DNA of 64,000 nucleotides from Rs1 sp038900335 (GTDB lineage: Bacteria; Pseudomonadota; Gammaproteobacteria; Pseudomonadales; Balneatricaceae). Numbering within the stretch: position 1 is the stretch's first letter; each line of letters begins with the position of its first letter. The translations under genes and the position numbers were made by a program. Location: positions 186,001-250,000 of the forward strand of contig JBBMRB010000003.1 in NCBI GenBank assembly GCA_038900335.1, given 5' to 3'. Positions 8,924 to 17,516 of the stretch are shown here, in pieces. The notes under the pieces were generated by a model. That model searched no databases. It was given only the letters and a program-made list of their open reading frames with translations, and was not told the origin of the DNA.

Positions 8924-9398
8924 TTTATTATTCCTTTTATTGTGTGTAGAATTAGTCCTAACGCTAGAGTCAATCTTACTTTCACCTCGATCACAGAAAG
9001 AATTTAATTTCAGTTAGTTACGATTACTTAAAATGCAATGAAAGCGGAGAATATAATCTTATTGACTTAATCATGTTACGCCTTAACCATTAAAGTTGAA
9101 TTCCAAAAACGACCACCATTTGATTGATTGTACGCTTATTGTGCACACAACCAAGATAGCGATACTATTTGAAGATGGGACACCTTTTCAAGAAAGATGC
9201 TTTAAAAGTGTACTGTAGAGGCTTGATTATCTGCTTACAGACAAACGTTAAGCCTTAACAGGGCAAACAGCATTGCCTTTTTATGATTAGCCTATAAAAT
9301 GGCTGACACTAAAATATGCCTTTGATTTATGATACCGTCATATTTCCTGCCTATAGATATAACAGCCTCAAGGCTCCTTCGTAATGGATACACTCTAA
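8924..9398. other. Divergent intergenic region fdhA / nadV
   Basis: 475 bp between two divergently read genes must hold both promoters. I see no convincing ORF or strong hairpin. A small inverted motif TTGTG-CA-CACAA lies near 9138-9150. A four-codon reading frame (ATG GAT ACA CTC TAA) ends exactly at the nadV ATG; its significance is unknown. Confidence 0.5.
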
Positions 9399-10769
9399 AT
9401 GAGAAAGAACTTAATTCTAGATACAGACTCTTACAAGTTATCGCATTACAAGCAATATCCACCGAACACAGAACACGTTTTTTCTTATATTGAAAGCCGT
9501 GGTGGTGCTTTTAAAAGCACGCTTTTCTTTGGTTTACAAAAAGCGCTTATAGAGCTCAATAAGTATTTCCCGACTTGGGATGACTTTGATGAAGCCAAAG
9601 CACTGGCAGGTGAGCATGGCGTCCCCTTTAACGAAGCGGGATGGCGAGAGCTGATCGAATTAGGCTATTTCCCACTAGAAATAAGGGCCGTACCTGAAGG
9701 CACTGTCATACAGGCAAAAAACGTATTAGTAACCGTGGTTAATACCGACGCTCGCTTTTATTGGCTAACAAGTTATTTAGAAACCTCCTTATTACGTGCC
9801 GTTTGGTACCCAACCACTGTGGCAACACTCTCTTTTGAGTGTAAGAAAGTTATTCAGCGCTATATGCTAGCCACCTGCGACTCTCTTGATGGCCTGGGTT
9901 TCAAACTACATGACTTTGGTGCCCGCGGCGTTTCAAGTGAAGAATCTGCTGGTATTGGTGGGGCAGCGCATTTAGTTAATTTTTTAGGCACCGATACTCT
10001 TTCAGCCATTCGTTGTGCGGCTCACTTTTATAATGCAGGCGTTTGCGGCTATTCAATACCTGCAACTGAACACAGCACTATAACAAGCTGGGGCCGGGCT
10101 AATGAGTTAGAAGCCTATCGCAATGTATTAAAAAAATTCCCTGAAGGCTTAGTGGCCTGTGTCTCTGATTCTTACGATATATTCAATGCTGTCAAAAACC
10201 TGTGGGGCGATGAGTTACGCTGTGAGGTACTTTCACGTAATGGCACTTTAGTCATTAGACCTGATAGTGGTGACCCTGAAGATATTCTACCGATACTTTT
10301 AGATAAAGTGGGCGAGCGCTTTGGTTATTCTATCAATACTAAAGGCTATAAAGTGCTTAACGATAAGGTCAGATTAATCCAGGGTGATGGTGTTAACTTA
10401 GCCTCTTTAGCTCGCATTTTAGAAATCATGTCGACTAAAGGTTGGAGCACTGAAAATATCGCCTTTGGTATGGGCGGTGGTCTATTACAGCAGCTCAATA
10501 GGGACACGCTAAAGTTCGCGATGAAAAACAGCGCCGTTAGAGTAAATGGTCAATGGCAAGACGTTTACAAAGACCCTATTACCGACCATGGTAAGCGCTC
10601 GAAAAAAGGAATATTAGATTTGCAACAAGGCAAAACAGTCACCATTGAGCCTGAGCTATTATTTGCTCAGAGGGCATCGTCTGATTTACAAATTGTCTAC
10701 CGTAATGGTGAGCTTTACAACACGATGGACTTCCAACAAATCAGAGACAATAGCCAAGCGTTTCTTTAA
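9399..10769 (+). CDS. nadV: Nicotinamide phosphoribosyltransferase
   Basis: A 456-residue enzyme of the NAMPT type, which converts nicotinamide plus PRPP to NMN for NAD salvage without deamidation. Seen: the start DTDSYKLSHYKQYPP, the phosphoribosyl segment DFGARGVSSEESAGIGGAAH, the catalytic-histidine stretch SIPATEHSTITSWGR, IRPDSGDP, and FGMGGGLLQQLNRDTL. Length and motifs fit NAMPT/NadV rather than the shorter PncB. Its ribosome binding site is weak. No other NAD genes are adjacent. Confidence 0.94.
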   Translation: MRKNLILDTDSYKLSHYKQYPPNTEHVFSYIESRGGAFKSTLFFGLQKALIELNKYFPTWDDFDEAKALAGEHGVPFNEAGWRELIELGYFPLEIRAVPEGTVIQAKNVLVTVVNTDARFYWLTSYLETSLLRAVWYPTTVATLSFECKKVIQRYMLATCDSLDGLGFKLHDFGARGVSSEESAGIGGAAHLVNFLGTDTLSAIRCAAHFYNAGVCGYSIPATEHSTITSWGRANELEAYRNVLKKFPEGLVACVSDSYDIFNAVKNLWGDELRCEVLSRNGTLVIRPDSGDPEDILPILLDKVGERFGYSINTKGYKVLNDKVRLIQGDGVNLASLARILEIMSTKGWSTENIAFGMGGGLLQQLNRDTLKFAMKNSAVRVNGQWQDVYKDPITDHGKRSKKGILDLQQGKTVTIEPELLFAQRASSDLQIVYRNGELYNTMDFQQIRDNSQAFL

Positions 10770-10846
10770 CTAATAGTTAATCACAGCACTGCATCTGAAA
10801 AAAGCTGTGGATAAACTGTATTAAAGCTCTTGAAAAAACCATAAAT

Positions 10847-10881
10847 TATTGTTTAATATGGATTAATTATATTAAACAATA
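10847..10881. repeat. 13-bp AT-rich perfect inverted repeat
   Basis: TATTGTTTAATAT and its exact complement are separated by nine bases (GGATTAATT). It lies 78 bp after nadV. There is no U tract and GC is too low for a good terminator, so it is more likely a protein-binding site or a very weak stem. Confidence 0.6.
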
Positions 10882-11427
10882 TGCATTAACAACTACTATT
10901 AATCGCTTGAAATCCACCAATTTTACGATTTTTTGAGCTTAGCACTGCTCTTTACCAGAGGAAATTAACTCTTTTCGGTAAATCTTTGATTTTTATTAAC
11001 TATTAACAATTTTTGTGGACAAGTCGTTGGATAGACCATGCACAAGGTACTGATAACCCTCCACAGCCCCCATATCTATTGACCTGCAAGATAACGTATG
11101 TTTTTTAGCCACTGTAGATAAAATTTTGTTTTATATAAAAATCAAGCTTTTATTAAAATTATTATGCATCCAAAAAATCGCGATTAATAACGCCATTATT
11201 GCGCTAGTCCTATAATAAAAACTGGCCAAAATACCAACAATATACGCTATCTAAATAATTACTCTAATCTTTCACTGTGTAGTTTTTAGGGTGCATGCAA
11301 TCGTTTTGTCATCAGCTTGTTGATAGCTGCTAATTAAATGATATGCGTTTAAATGAATATGCGACAAACACGTTAGCGCTATCGCCACTAATAAGTATTT
11401 ATTTTAATATTTTATTGTTAAATATAT

Positions 11428-11451
11428 GTAACTAGTTACGTAACTAGTTTA
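11428..11451. promoter_or_regulatory. Tandem palindromic operator before MarR-GNAT gene
   Basis: GTAACTAGTTAC, itself a perfect 12-bp palindrome, is followed at once by GTAACTAGTTTA. The central 20 bp (11430-11449) form one larger perfect palindrome. It lies about 37 bp upstream of the start of the MarR-type regulator, where an autoregulatory operator is expected for this family. Function is inferred from position and symmetry only. Confidence 0.65.
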
Positions 11452-11486
11452 TATTCACCTTCCAATTTAATATTTAGGAACTTCCC

Positions 11487-12446
11487 TTGGACCACATGAT
11501 AACTTTAGGCTGCCTCTCTCTTGGCAGTAGGCTTAAACGACTCTCTGACAGAATGTACAAAGACGTCGCCAGTATTTATCAGCAGCAGGGGATTGAACTT
11601 AACCCAACTTACTTCCCGCTATTTAACTTATTGCATCAGCACGGCCCACTATCAGTGACACAAGCGGCTGATATTTTGAATGTGAGCCACCCTGCAATAA
11701 GTAAAATTGCGGTAAAAATGCAACAGGCAGAACTCATTTACAAAACGCCTGATGCCGATGATGAAAGGCGATATTTCTTAGCGCTAGATAAAAAATCAAT
11801 GCATTTACTGAGTAAAATAGATCCTATTTTGCGAGAGATGCGCACTCACCTAGATACGCTTATCAACGCCCAAAAGCACCCTCTTCTCGATTCATTAACA
11901 GAATTTGAGCACATTTATGAGCAAACAGGCTTGGTTAAGCCCGTGCTCAACGCCCTTGCTAAACAGGCTCAACCAGCGCAGACCAGTGTGCTGTCATGGC
12001 AGCCACAATATAAAGCGGATTTTTATCGACTAAATTATGCCTGGCTAGAAAAATACTTTAATGGCCAGCTCAATGATCTAGACCAACAGGCTTTAGACAG
12101 CCCTCAAAGCTACTATTTAGCACGCGGTGGTTATATTTGGTTCGCTAAATTCGATAATACTGTGGTCGGTTGTATCGCACTGGCCAATCATAAAAACGGC
12201 TGTTATGAAGTCTCTAAAATGGCGGTAGATGAGCAATACCAAGGCTATGGTATCGGTCGCAGATTACTGTTAATTGCACTTGATAAGGCGCGTGAGCTCA
12301 ATGCCAGCAGTGTTTATTTAGAAACATCTAGCTTATTAGCTAATGCACTCACTCTTTATAGGCATATGGGTTTTAGTGAAACAGTGCACCCTGAAGGCAA
12401 ATCACAGTATGAGCGTTCTGATATTTATATGGAGCTTATGATATGA
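11487..12446 (+). CDS. MarR-family regulator fused to GNAT acetyltransferase
   Basis: A 319-residue two-domain protein. Residues about 1-140 are a MarR winged helix (LFNLLHQHGPLSVTQAADIL, VSHPAISKIAVKMQQAELI, then the DADDERRYFLAL wing). Residues about 165-319 are a GNAT domain with the acetyl-CoA motif QYQGYGIGRRLL and a C-terminal SVYLETSSLLANALTLYRHMGF. The acceptor substrate is unknown. The TTG at 11487 is chosen because AGGAA lies 6 bases before it; the in-frame ATG at 11496 would be 15 bases away. Its stop overlaps azlC by 4 bp, so it probably controls the exporter it is co-transcribed with. Confidence 0.88.
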   Translation: MDHMITLGCLSLGSRLKRLSDRMYKDVASIYQQQGIELNPTYFPLFNLLHQHGPLSVTQAADILNVSHPAISKIAVKMQQAELIYKTPDADDERRYFLALDKKSMHLLSKIDPILREMRTHLDTLINAQKHPLLDSLTEFEHIYEQTGLVKPVLNALAKQAQPAQTSVLSWQPQYKADFYRLNYAWLEKYFNGQLNDLDQQALDSPQSYYLARGGYIWFAKFDNTVVGCIALANHKNGCYEVSKMAVDEQYQGYGIGRRLLLIALDKARELNASSVYLETSSLLANALTLYRHMGFSETVHPEGKSQYERSDIYMELMI

Positions 12447-13213
12447 GCCAAGATAATATCAAAATAGAGCCTTACGCTGAAAAAATAAGATTAAAAGAAT
12501 TCCTTGGCGGCTCACGCTCAACTATTCCATTACTGGTCGGCACCACACCTTTTGCCATCATATTTGGCACCTTAGCAGAGCCTAATGGGCTCTCTGCACT
12601 AGGCGCTGTTATGATGTCTATTTTCGTGTTTGCCGGCGCGAGTCAATTTATTGCATTAGGCTTATTGGCAGTACACACTAGCCTGCCAATCATTATAGCC
12701 ACCACTTTTATATTAAATTTTCGCCATATTTTATATTCTGCGAACTTGGTCGCTAAGGTTAAACATTTACCGCAATATTGGCGAGCGATTCTCGCTTTTG
12801 GTTTAACAGATGAAACCTTTGCAGCCATCAACAACCGCTACCAACAACCAGATTTAACCAATGCCCACTGGTTTTATTTAGGCTCTTTTTTAACCATGTA
12901 TATTAATTGGAATATCTTCACCTACGTCGGTTTAACACTGGGTAATATATTTCCAGAAATGCAAAACTGGGGCTTAGACTTTGCTATCTCAGTCACTTTT
13001 TTGGGCATGATCATCCCTTACCTGAGTAACCGCCCTATCATTGTTGCTGTTATTGTCAGCGCGGTATTAGCAATAACAGGTTATGACTTGCCGCATAAAC
13101 TCGGCCTGTTATTAGCATCTTTTAGCGGCATTTGTGTCGGCTTTTCACTGTTAGCGCTAGCACAGCGAAAAAATAAAATAGCAGCAATCAAACAAGGAGC
13201 ACTCAATGACTAA
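12443..13213 (+). CDS. azlC: AzlC-type branched-chain amino acid exporter, large subunit
   Basis: A 256-residue inner membrane protein with about six to eight hydrophobic segments. Family features seen: LLVGTTPFAIIFGTLA near residue 30, FVFAGASQFIALGLL, and FILNFRHILYSANLV. AzlC works with the small AzlD subunit; the pair exports branched-chain amino acids or analogues in Bacillus and Corynebacterium (BrnFE). The start overlaps the regulator stop (ATGA), and its end overlaps azlD by 8 bp, a tightly coupled operon. Confidence 0.92.
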   Translation: MSQDNIKIEPYAEKIRLKEFLGGSRSTIPLLVGTTPFAIIFGTLAEPNGLSALGAVMMSIFVFAGASQFIALGLLAVHTSLPIIIATTFILNFRHILYSANLVAKVKHLPQYWRAILAFGLTDETFAAINNRYQQPDLTNAHWFYLGSFLTMYINWNIFTYVGLTLGNIFPEMQNWGLDFAISVTFLGMIIPYLSNRPIIVAVIVSAVLAITGYDLPHKLGLLLASFSGICVGFSLLALAQRKNKIAAIKQGALND

Positions 13214-13529
13214 TGAAATACTATTGATTAGTGGCATGTTCATCGCCACTTTTAGTGTGCGCTATGTACTGTTTGCTATTGCCGGTAAAATCGAATTTCC
13301 AGCGTGGCTAAACAATGCTCTGTCTTTTGTGCCACCTGTGGTATTAATGGCTATTATTGCACCTAACGTGCTGATGCCAAAAGGCGAGCTGTGGTTAAGT
13401 TATAATAACCCTTGGTTAGTCGCTTGTATTATTGCTGCTATCGCTGCCTTTATTCGCAAAGATTTACTGACCACCATTATTGTCGGCATGCTAAGCTTTG
13501 CTTTATTAAAGTTTGTGTTTGCCATGTAA
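13206..13529 (+). CDS. azlD: AzlD-type exporter small subunit
   Basis: A 107-residue membrane protein with three to four predicted helices. It has the family pattern ATFSVRYVLFAIAG, then LSFVPPVVLMAIIAPNVL and a final hydrophobic helix. It is the required small partner of AzlC. AGGAG lies inside the azlC end just before its ATG. No obvious terminator follows in the 192 bp before gshA. Confidence 0.92.
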   Translation: MTNEILLISGMFIATFSVRYVLFAIAGKIEFPAWLNNALSFVPPVVLMAIIAPNVLMPKGELWLSYNNPWLVACIIAAIAAFIRKDLLTTIIVGMLSFALLKFVFAM

Positions 13530-13721
13530 TCAGTAATAATTGTCTCATATAATAATGAAATCGCTTTTTTATACTAATACTGGTCATACTTTGCTGGTTT
13601 TAGCCGCCCAATAATGAAGCGGTATCGTCATTAATGCACTAGATCTAAACTTAAAGATTGCCTCCCCCCTTACTTAGTGGTTTATAATCTACATCCATTT
13701 TTTTCATAGTAGGATTTCATT

Positions 13722-15287
13722 TTGGAATCAGTTCTTAATACTAAGCTAGAAAAGCTTAAAGCTGCAAAGCACGAAAGCCTTTTGATAGATGTCATGCATG
13801 GCATCGAAAAAGAAGGCTTAAGAGTTACGCCTGAGGGCACGTTGTCTCAGAGTAATCACCCACAAGGATTAGGATCTGCTCTTACCAATGGAGTCATTAC
13901 TACAGATTATTCTGAGTCTTTACTGGAGTTTATTACACCTGTTTATCGCGACCCTCTAGACGCTCTTAATCATCTGACTGATCTGCATCACTACACTTAT
14001 AAGCATTTAGGTGATGAGGTGATATGGAATACCAGTATGCCATGTTACCTAAAAAGCGCAGATGATATTAGAATCGGCGAGTATGGCTCTTCAAACTCCG
14101 GTAAAATGAAGCACATTTATCGAGTAGGTCTAGCTAATCGTTACGGCAAGATCATGCAGACTATCGCCGGTATACATTACAATTTTTCTCTCTCAGACAC
14201 GCTCTGGCAAGAATTACAGACGATGGATAATGATCAGCGATCATTACAAGATTATCGCTCTGACGGTTATTTTTCACTGATTCGCAATTTTCGCCGACAA
14301 TCATGGTTATTACTGTATCTGTTTGGCGCATCTCCTGCGTTATCTAGCTCTTTCATGCAAGGCAACAAAAACGCTCTGCAAGAGTTAAATGAAAACACTT
14401 TATACCTGCCTTACGCTACATCATTACGTATGAGCGACTTCGGCTATTCAAATAAAGCTCAAGGCAGCCTCGCTATATGTTTTAACTACCTAGACAGTTA
14501 TGCTAATTCATTGCAATCTGCGATTAAAACCCCTTTTGCAGCCTATAAAGACATTGGTGTTAAGGTTGATGGTCAATATCGCCAGCTTAATAGTAATGTG
14601 CTGCAAATTGAAAATGAATACTACAGTGATATCAGGCCAAAGCGTGTTGTCTCTTCAGGTGAAAAGCCAGTAGAAGCACTGATTGATCGCGGTGTTGAAT
14701 ACATTGAAGTACGTAATACGGATATCAATCCGCTACTTCCTGTAGGCATTGATCATGCTCAATCATTGTTTATGGATGCCTTCTTATTGACGTGTTTATT
14801 GCAGGCAGACCAGGAAATAGACGGCGCTGAATGCGAACAAATTGACAGCAACAATAAGCTGGTTGTCAACCAGGGTCGCAAGCCAGGTTTAACATTAGGC
14901 CTAGGCGATCAACAAATAGCGCTCGTCGATTATGCTAGCAACATTTTAGAGAAAGTAATGCAAGTGGCGACCGTGATGGATAAAGCAGATGGCGCTACTA
15001 ACTATGTTGATAGCGTCAAGCTGCAACAACAAAAAGTCAATAATAGTGCGCTCACGCCTTCAGCGATTGTACTTAGCGAGTTACAAAAAAGCGGTTTAAG
15101 CTTTACCCAATGGTCGTTAAATATGAGCAAGAAGCACCGTGATGATTTATTGAGTAAAACACTATGTAGCGAAGTAGAGAAAAAACTAGATCTCACTGTT
15201 GTGCAATCGATTAAACAACAACAAGAGATGGAAGCTAGCGATACGGTTAGTTTTGATCAGTTTTTAAATGACTATATGAACAGCTAA
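13722..15287 (+). CDS. gshA: Glutamate-cysteine ligase
   Basis: A 521-residue class I (proteobacterial) gamma-glutamylcysteine synthetase, the first and rate-limiting step of glutathione synthesis. Seen: GIEKEGLRVTPEG near residue 28, TTDYSESLLEFITP, GIHYNFSLS, and VEYIEVRNTDINPL. Length matches the E. coli enzyme (518). The start is TTG: AGGA lies 7 bases before it and no ATG is available until well inside the conserved region. A TTG start usually lowers translation. gshB is 13 kb away, so the two are not in one operon. Confidence 0.96.
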   Translation: MESVLNTKLEKLKAAKHESLLIDVMHGIEKEGLRVTPEGTLSQSNHPQGLGSALTNGVITTDYSESLLEFITPVYRDPLDALNHLTDLHHYTYKHLGDEVIWNTSMPCYLKSADDIRIGEYGSSNSGKMKHIYRVGLANRYGKIMQTIAGIHYNFSLSDTLWQELQTMDNDQRSLQDYRSDGYFSLIRNFRRQSWLLLYLFGASPALSSSFMQGNKNALQELNENTLYLPYATSLRMSDFGYSNKAQGSLAICFNYLDSYANSLQSAIKTPFAAYKDIGVKVDGQYRQLNSNVLQIENEYYSDIRPKRVVSSGEKPVEALIDRGVEYIEVRNTDINPLLPVGIDHAQSLFMDAFLLTCLLQADQEIDGAECEQIDSNNKLVVNQGRKPGLTLGLGDQQIALVDYASNILEKVMQVATVMDKADGATNYVDSVKLQQQKVNNSALTPSAIVLSELQKSGLSFTQWSLNMSKKHRDDLLSKTLCSEVEKKLDLTVVQSIKQQQEMEASDTVSFDQFLNDYMNS

Positions 15288-15295
15288 CATATCCT

Positions 15296-15331
15296 GCTAA
15301 TACCCGCTGACAATGATTAGCGGGTATTAGC
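15296..15331. terminator. 13-bp stem-loop between gshA and FliL-like gene
   Basis: A perfect 13-bp stem (GCTAATACCCGCT and its complement, 10-nt loop) lies between convergent genes 8 bp after the gshA stop. No U tract is present on either side, so it could block transcripts from both directions only weakly or act as a processing signal. Confidence 0.65.
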
Positions 15332-15347
15332 TCAGTGTATTCTTGCC

Positions 15348-15755
15348 TTATTGCGCGACAAAGCTGACAAAGAATAAATCTGTAACATCAGCAGCTTCCT
15401 CACCTACCTCATCAATTAATCTTTGCTTCACTACCAGCAATGCACTTTTTGCCAAATTCTTTTGAGCAGCAACTGTATTCATAGTATCAACATTTTGTGC
15501 CATCAATAAAAACAGAAGATCGTTGCGGATACTTGGCAAGTGCTCACCAAGTGCTATTTCTGTTGCAGATGAGCCCGCTTGAATCGTTATCTCACATTTA
15601 ACAAAATGTAATTCTGTGCTTTCACCAAAATTAGCTGTAAAAGGTTTTAATTCAACATAAGCAATATATTCCTCTGCAGAATCAACCTCTTCTGCTGCTA
15701 GCGCATTAAATGTAAATAAACTGAATAATAAAAACAATACGGACCTAGACAACAT
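15348..15755 (-). CDS. FliL-like secreted protein
   Basis: A 135-residue protein with a cleavable-looking signal peptide (MLSRSVLFLLFSLFTFNALA, then AEE). The remainder matches the FliL periplasmic domain: YVELKPFTANF, a conserved strand ELHFVKCEITIQ, HLPSIRNDLLFLLMAQNVD, and the terminal VTDLFFVSFVAQ. FliL surrounds the flagellar stator in the periplasm. Unlike classical FliL, the N-terminus looks like a signal peptide rather than a retained anchor, and no flagellar gene is near. GAGGGAAG precedes the ATG. A role with stators is possible but unproven. Confidence 0.8.
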   Translation of the reverse strand: MLSRSVLFLLFSLFTFNALAAEEVDSAEEYIAYVELKPFTANFGESTELHFVKCEITIQAGSSATEIALGEHLPSIRNDLLFLLMAQNVDTMNTVAAQKNLAKSALLVVKQRLIDEVGEEAADVTDLFFVSFVAQ

Positions 15756-16002
15756 TTCTTCTTCCCTCTTTTAATAGACTTTATAATATTAAGTGTAGCG
15801 GCTAATTTCTCACCAGCATAACAAAAACATATTATTAACCGTTATTTTATAACTTCTACCGCATTCTTACTGTTATCTACTTGCGCCTTAACTAATCTTA
15901 GGATTAAGATGATTATATATTTAGCGCAATAGCGATGTTTATAACGCATATACTGTAAGCCAAGCTACGCTATTAAAATTGTAATTGATAAGGAACACAG
16001 CC

Positions 16003-16473
16003 ATGTTAGAAAAATGTCAGAATGCGCAAGAGCGCTGGGGCGGTGTCAGTGACATTATTGACACCTTGCTAGCTAGCAGACAATCTTTAATATCACTGTT
16101 TGTCGCTCTGCCATCACAAAGTATTACTCACGGCTTAAACGAAAAACTGAGTAAGTTTTGCGTCTTATTAATGGACTATTTATCATCCGGTCATTTTGAA
16201 GTCTATGAACAGCTGCTGCGTGAAGGCAGTGAGTTTAACGATGGAAGTGTTGAGGCGGCGCAACAGCTGTTTCCACTAATTCAGCCGACGACAGATCAAG
16301 CGCTAGACTTTAATGACAAATACTCGTCGATGGCGGACCCTAGCGTGCAACAAATTCGTGAATTTGCCGAGCAGCTATCACTGCTTGGTGAAGCACTAGA
16401 AAGCCGGTTTATGCTCGAAGATAAATTAATCGAAACTTTGCATCTAGCACACAACCAACCATCCGTTACTTAA
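16003..16473 (+). CDS. rsd: Rsd/AlgQ family anti-sigma70 factor
   Basis: A 156-residue helical protein of the Rsd/AlgQ family, which binds region 4 of sigma70 and shifts RNA polymerase toward alternative sigma factors. Seen: the family start CQNAQERWGGVSDIIDTLLASRQSLI, the central KFCVLLMDYLSSGHFEVYEQLL, and the closing GEALESRFMLEDKLIETLH. The ATG at 16003 has AAGGAA 7 bases before it; an in-frame TTG at 15985 is not needed. The FKBP and yheS genes nearby resemble the Pseudomonas algQ neighbourhood, but algP is absent. Confidence 0.92.
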   Translation: MLEKCQNAQERWGGVSDIIDTLLASRQSLISLFVALPSQSITHGLNEKLSKFCVLLMDYLSSGHFEVYEQLLREGSEFNDGSVEAAQQLFPLIQPTTDQALDFNDKYSSMADPSVQQIREFAEQLSLLGEALESRFMLEDKLIETLHLAHNQPSVT

Positions 16474-16482
16474 AGGTATACT

Positions 16483-17466
16483 ATGCTAAACATGCCGTTA
16501 AAAGTGTTATCTATCAGTCTGTTCACAGCTGTACTAACGGCGTGCAGCCCAGGAGAAGACCCTGTAGAGTGGCAAAACTATGCAACCTTAGGCCTATATA
16601 GTGCTGCTATCTCAAGTGATGGTAGATACGCTACCATCGGCGCACAAGAAGAAGGCGGCAGCTTTTGGGATACCAGTACTGGGGAGCGCCTGTATGATTG
16701 GAACCATGAAAAGGACTCCCGCTCTTTAATTGCTAAAACCGCTTTTTCGCCAGAGGGTAGTTTCGCCGTCACCGCAAATCAGCAAGATCTAGTACTGTGG
16801 CACACTAATACCGGTAAGCCTGTTTGGTTTTGGAGCTCACCCGGTGAAATCCTAGACATTGCGCTTACACCTAGAGGCCAATATGCGTTAGTGGGCTTAG
16901 CCAATCATACCGCGGTGTTCTTTGATATTATGAACGGTGGAGTTAAACGAGTATTACGCCATAAAGGACGTGTCCGTGCTGTTGCACTAAGTAAAGACGG
17001 CACAATTGCCATCACCGGTGCAGATGACTATACAACCAATGTATGGGATATCAATTCAGGCAAGCTATTACAGCAATTAACACTTGAAAACATTATTGAT
17101 ACTGTCGCTATTAGTGATGATGGCACCAGCGTTTTTAGCGCGAGCAGCTTAGATCGAGGGATTATTTGGGATCCGCAAACGGGTGAAATTAAAACCTATA
17201 TTAGCGGCGACGAAGCTTTAATGCAAAAACGCATAAGCTATTTAAGTGCTCGCTTTTCAGCAGATGGCAGCCAACTTTTAACCGGTAATTCATCAGGTAT
17301 TGTCGAACTATGGGATATTGAACAAGGTGATTTACTGAAAAAATGGAAAGCTCACAAAAAAGATCCATATGGGCCAAACAGCGTCAGTATATTAGATGTA
17401 GGCTTTGCAGAACCAGGCACGTATATTGCCATAGGCAGTAATGGTGTGATGAATATTTTTCAATAA
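16483..17466 (+). CDS. WD40-repeat lipoprotein
   Basis: A 327-residue secreted protein with a lipoprotein signal (hydrophobic residues 6-19, lipobox L-T-A-C at about 18-21, then SPGEDP). At least six WD40-type blades follow, each with a pattern such as AISSDGRYATIGA...FWDTSTG and ALSKDGTIAITGADDYTTNVWDINSG. It likely forms a beta-propeller attached to a membrane and facing the periplasm. A partner-binding or scaffold role is typical of the fold, but no function is known. It starts 9 bp after rsd and is likely co-transcribed with it. Confidence 0.88.
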   Translation: MLNMPLKVLSISLFTAVLTACSPGEDPVEWQNYATLGLYSAAISSDGRYATIGAQEEGGSFWDTSTGERLYDWNHEKDSRSLIAKTAFSPEGSFAVTANQQDLVLWHTNTGKPVWFWSSPGEILDIALTPRGQYALVGLANHTAVFFDIMNGGVKRVLRHKGRVRAVALSKDGTIAITGADDYTTNVWDINSGKLLQQLTLENIIDTVAISDDGTSVFSASSLDRGIIWDPQTGEIKTYISGDEALMQKRISYLSARFSADGSQLLTGNSSGIVELWDIEQGDLLKKWKAHKKDPYGPNSVSILDVGFAEPGTYIAIGSNGVMNIFQ

Positions 17467-17470
17467 TATT

Positions 17471-17497
17471 AAAAGGATAGCTACGATGTAGCTATCC
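17471..17497. terminator. Terminator between WD40 and FKBP genes
   Basis: A perfect 10-bp stem (GGATAGCTAC, loop GAT). On the minus strand it is followed by TTTT, so it is a good intrinsic terminator for the FKBP gene. It may also stop the WD40 transcript. Confidence 0.8.
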
Positions 17498-17516
17498 CAT
17501 GGGCCGTTCAAAAAGC

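Larger units (their letters stand above)
10770..11486. other. AT-rich 0.7-kb non-coding gap
   Basis: 717 bp without a credible gene. It contains a 13-bp perfect inverted repeat (10847-10881), a perfect DnaA-box-like TGTGGATAA at 10806-10814, a near match TGTGGACAA at 11014-11022, and a palindromic operator next to the MarR-type gene. No dnaA, gidA or rpmH is nearby, so it is not called an origin. Confidence 0.6.

Noticed and set aside
10806..11022. Replication origin suggested by DnaA-box-like motifs and AT-rich DNA
   Set aside because: Only two boxes are seen, and dnaA, dnaN, gidA, mioC and rpmH are all absent from the neighbourhood.
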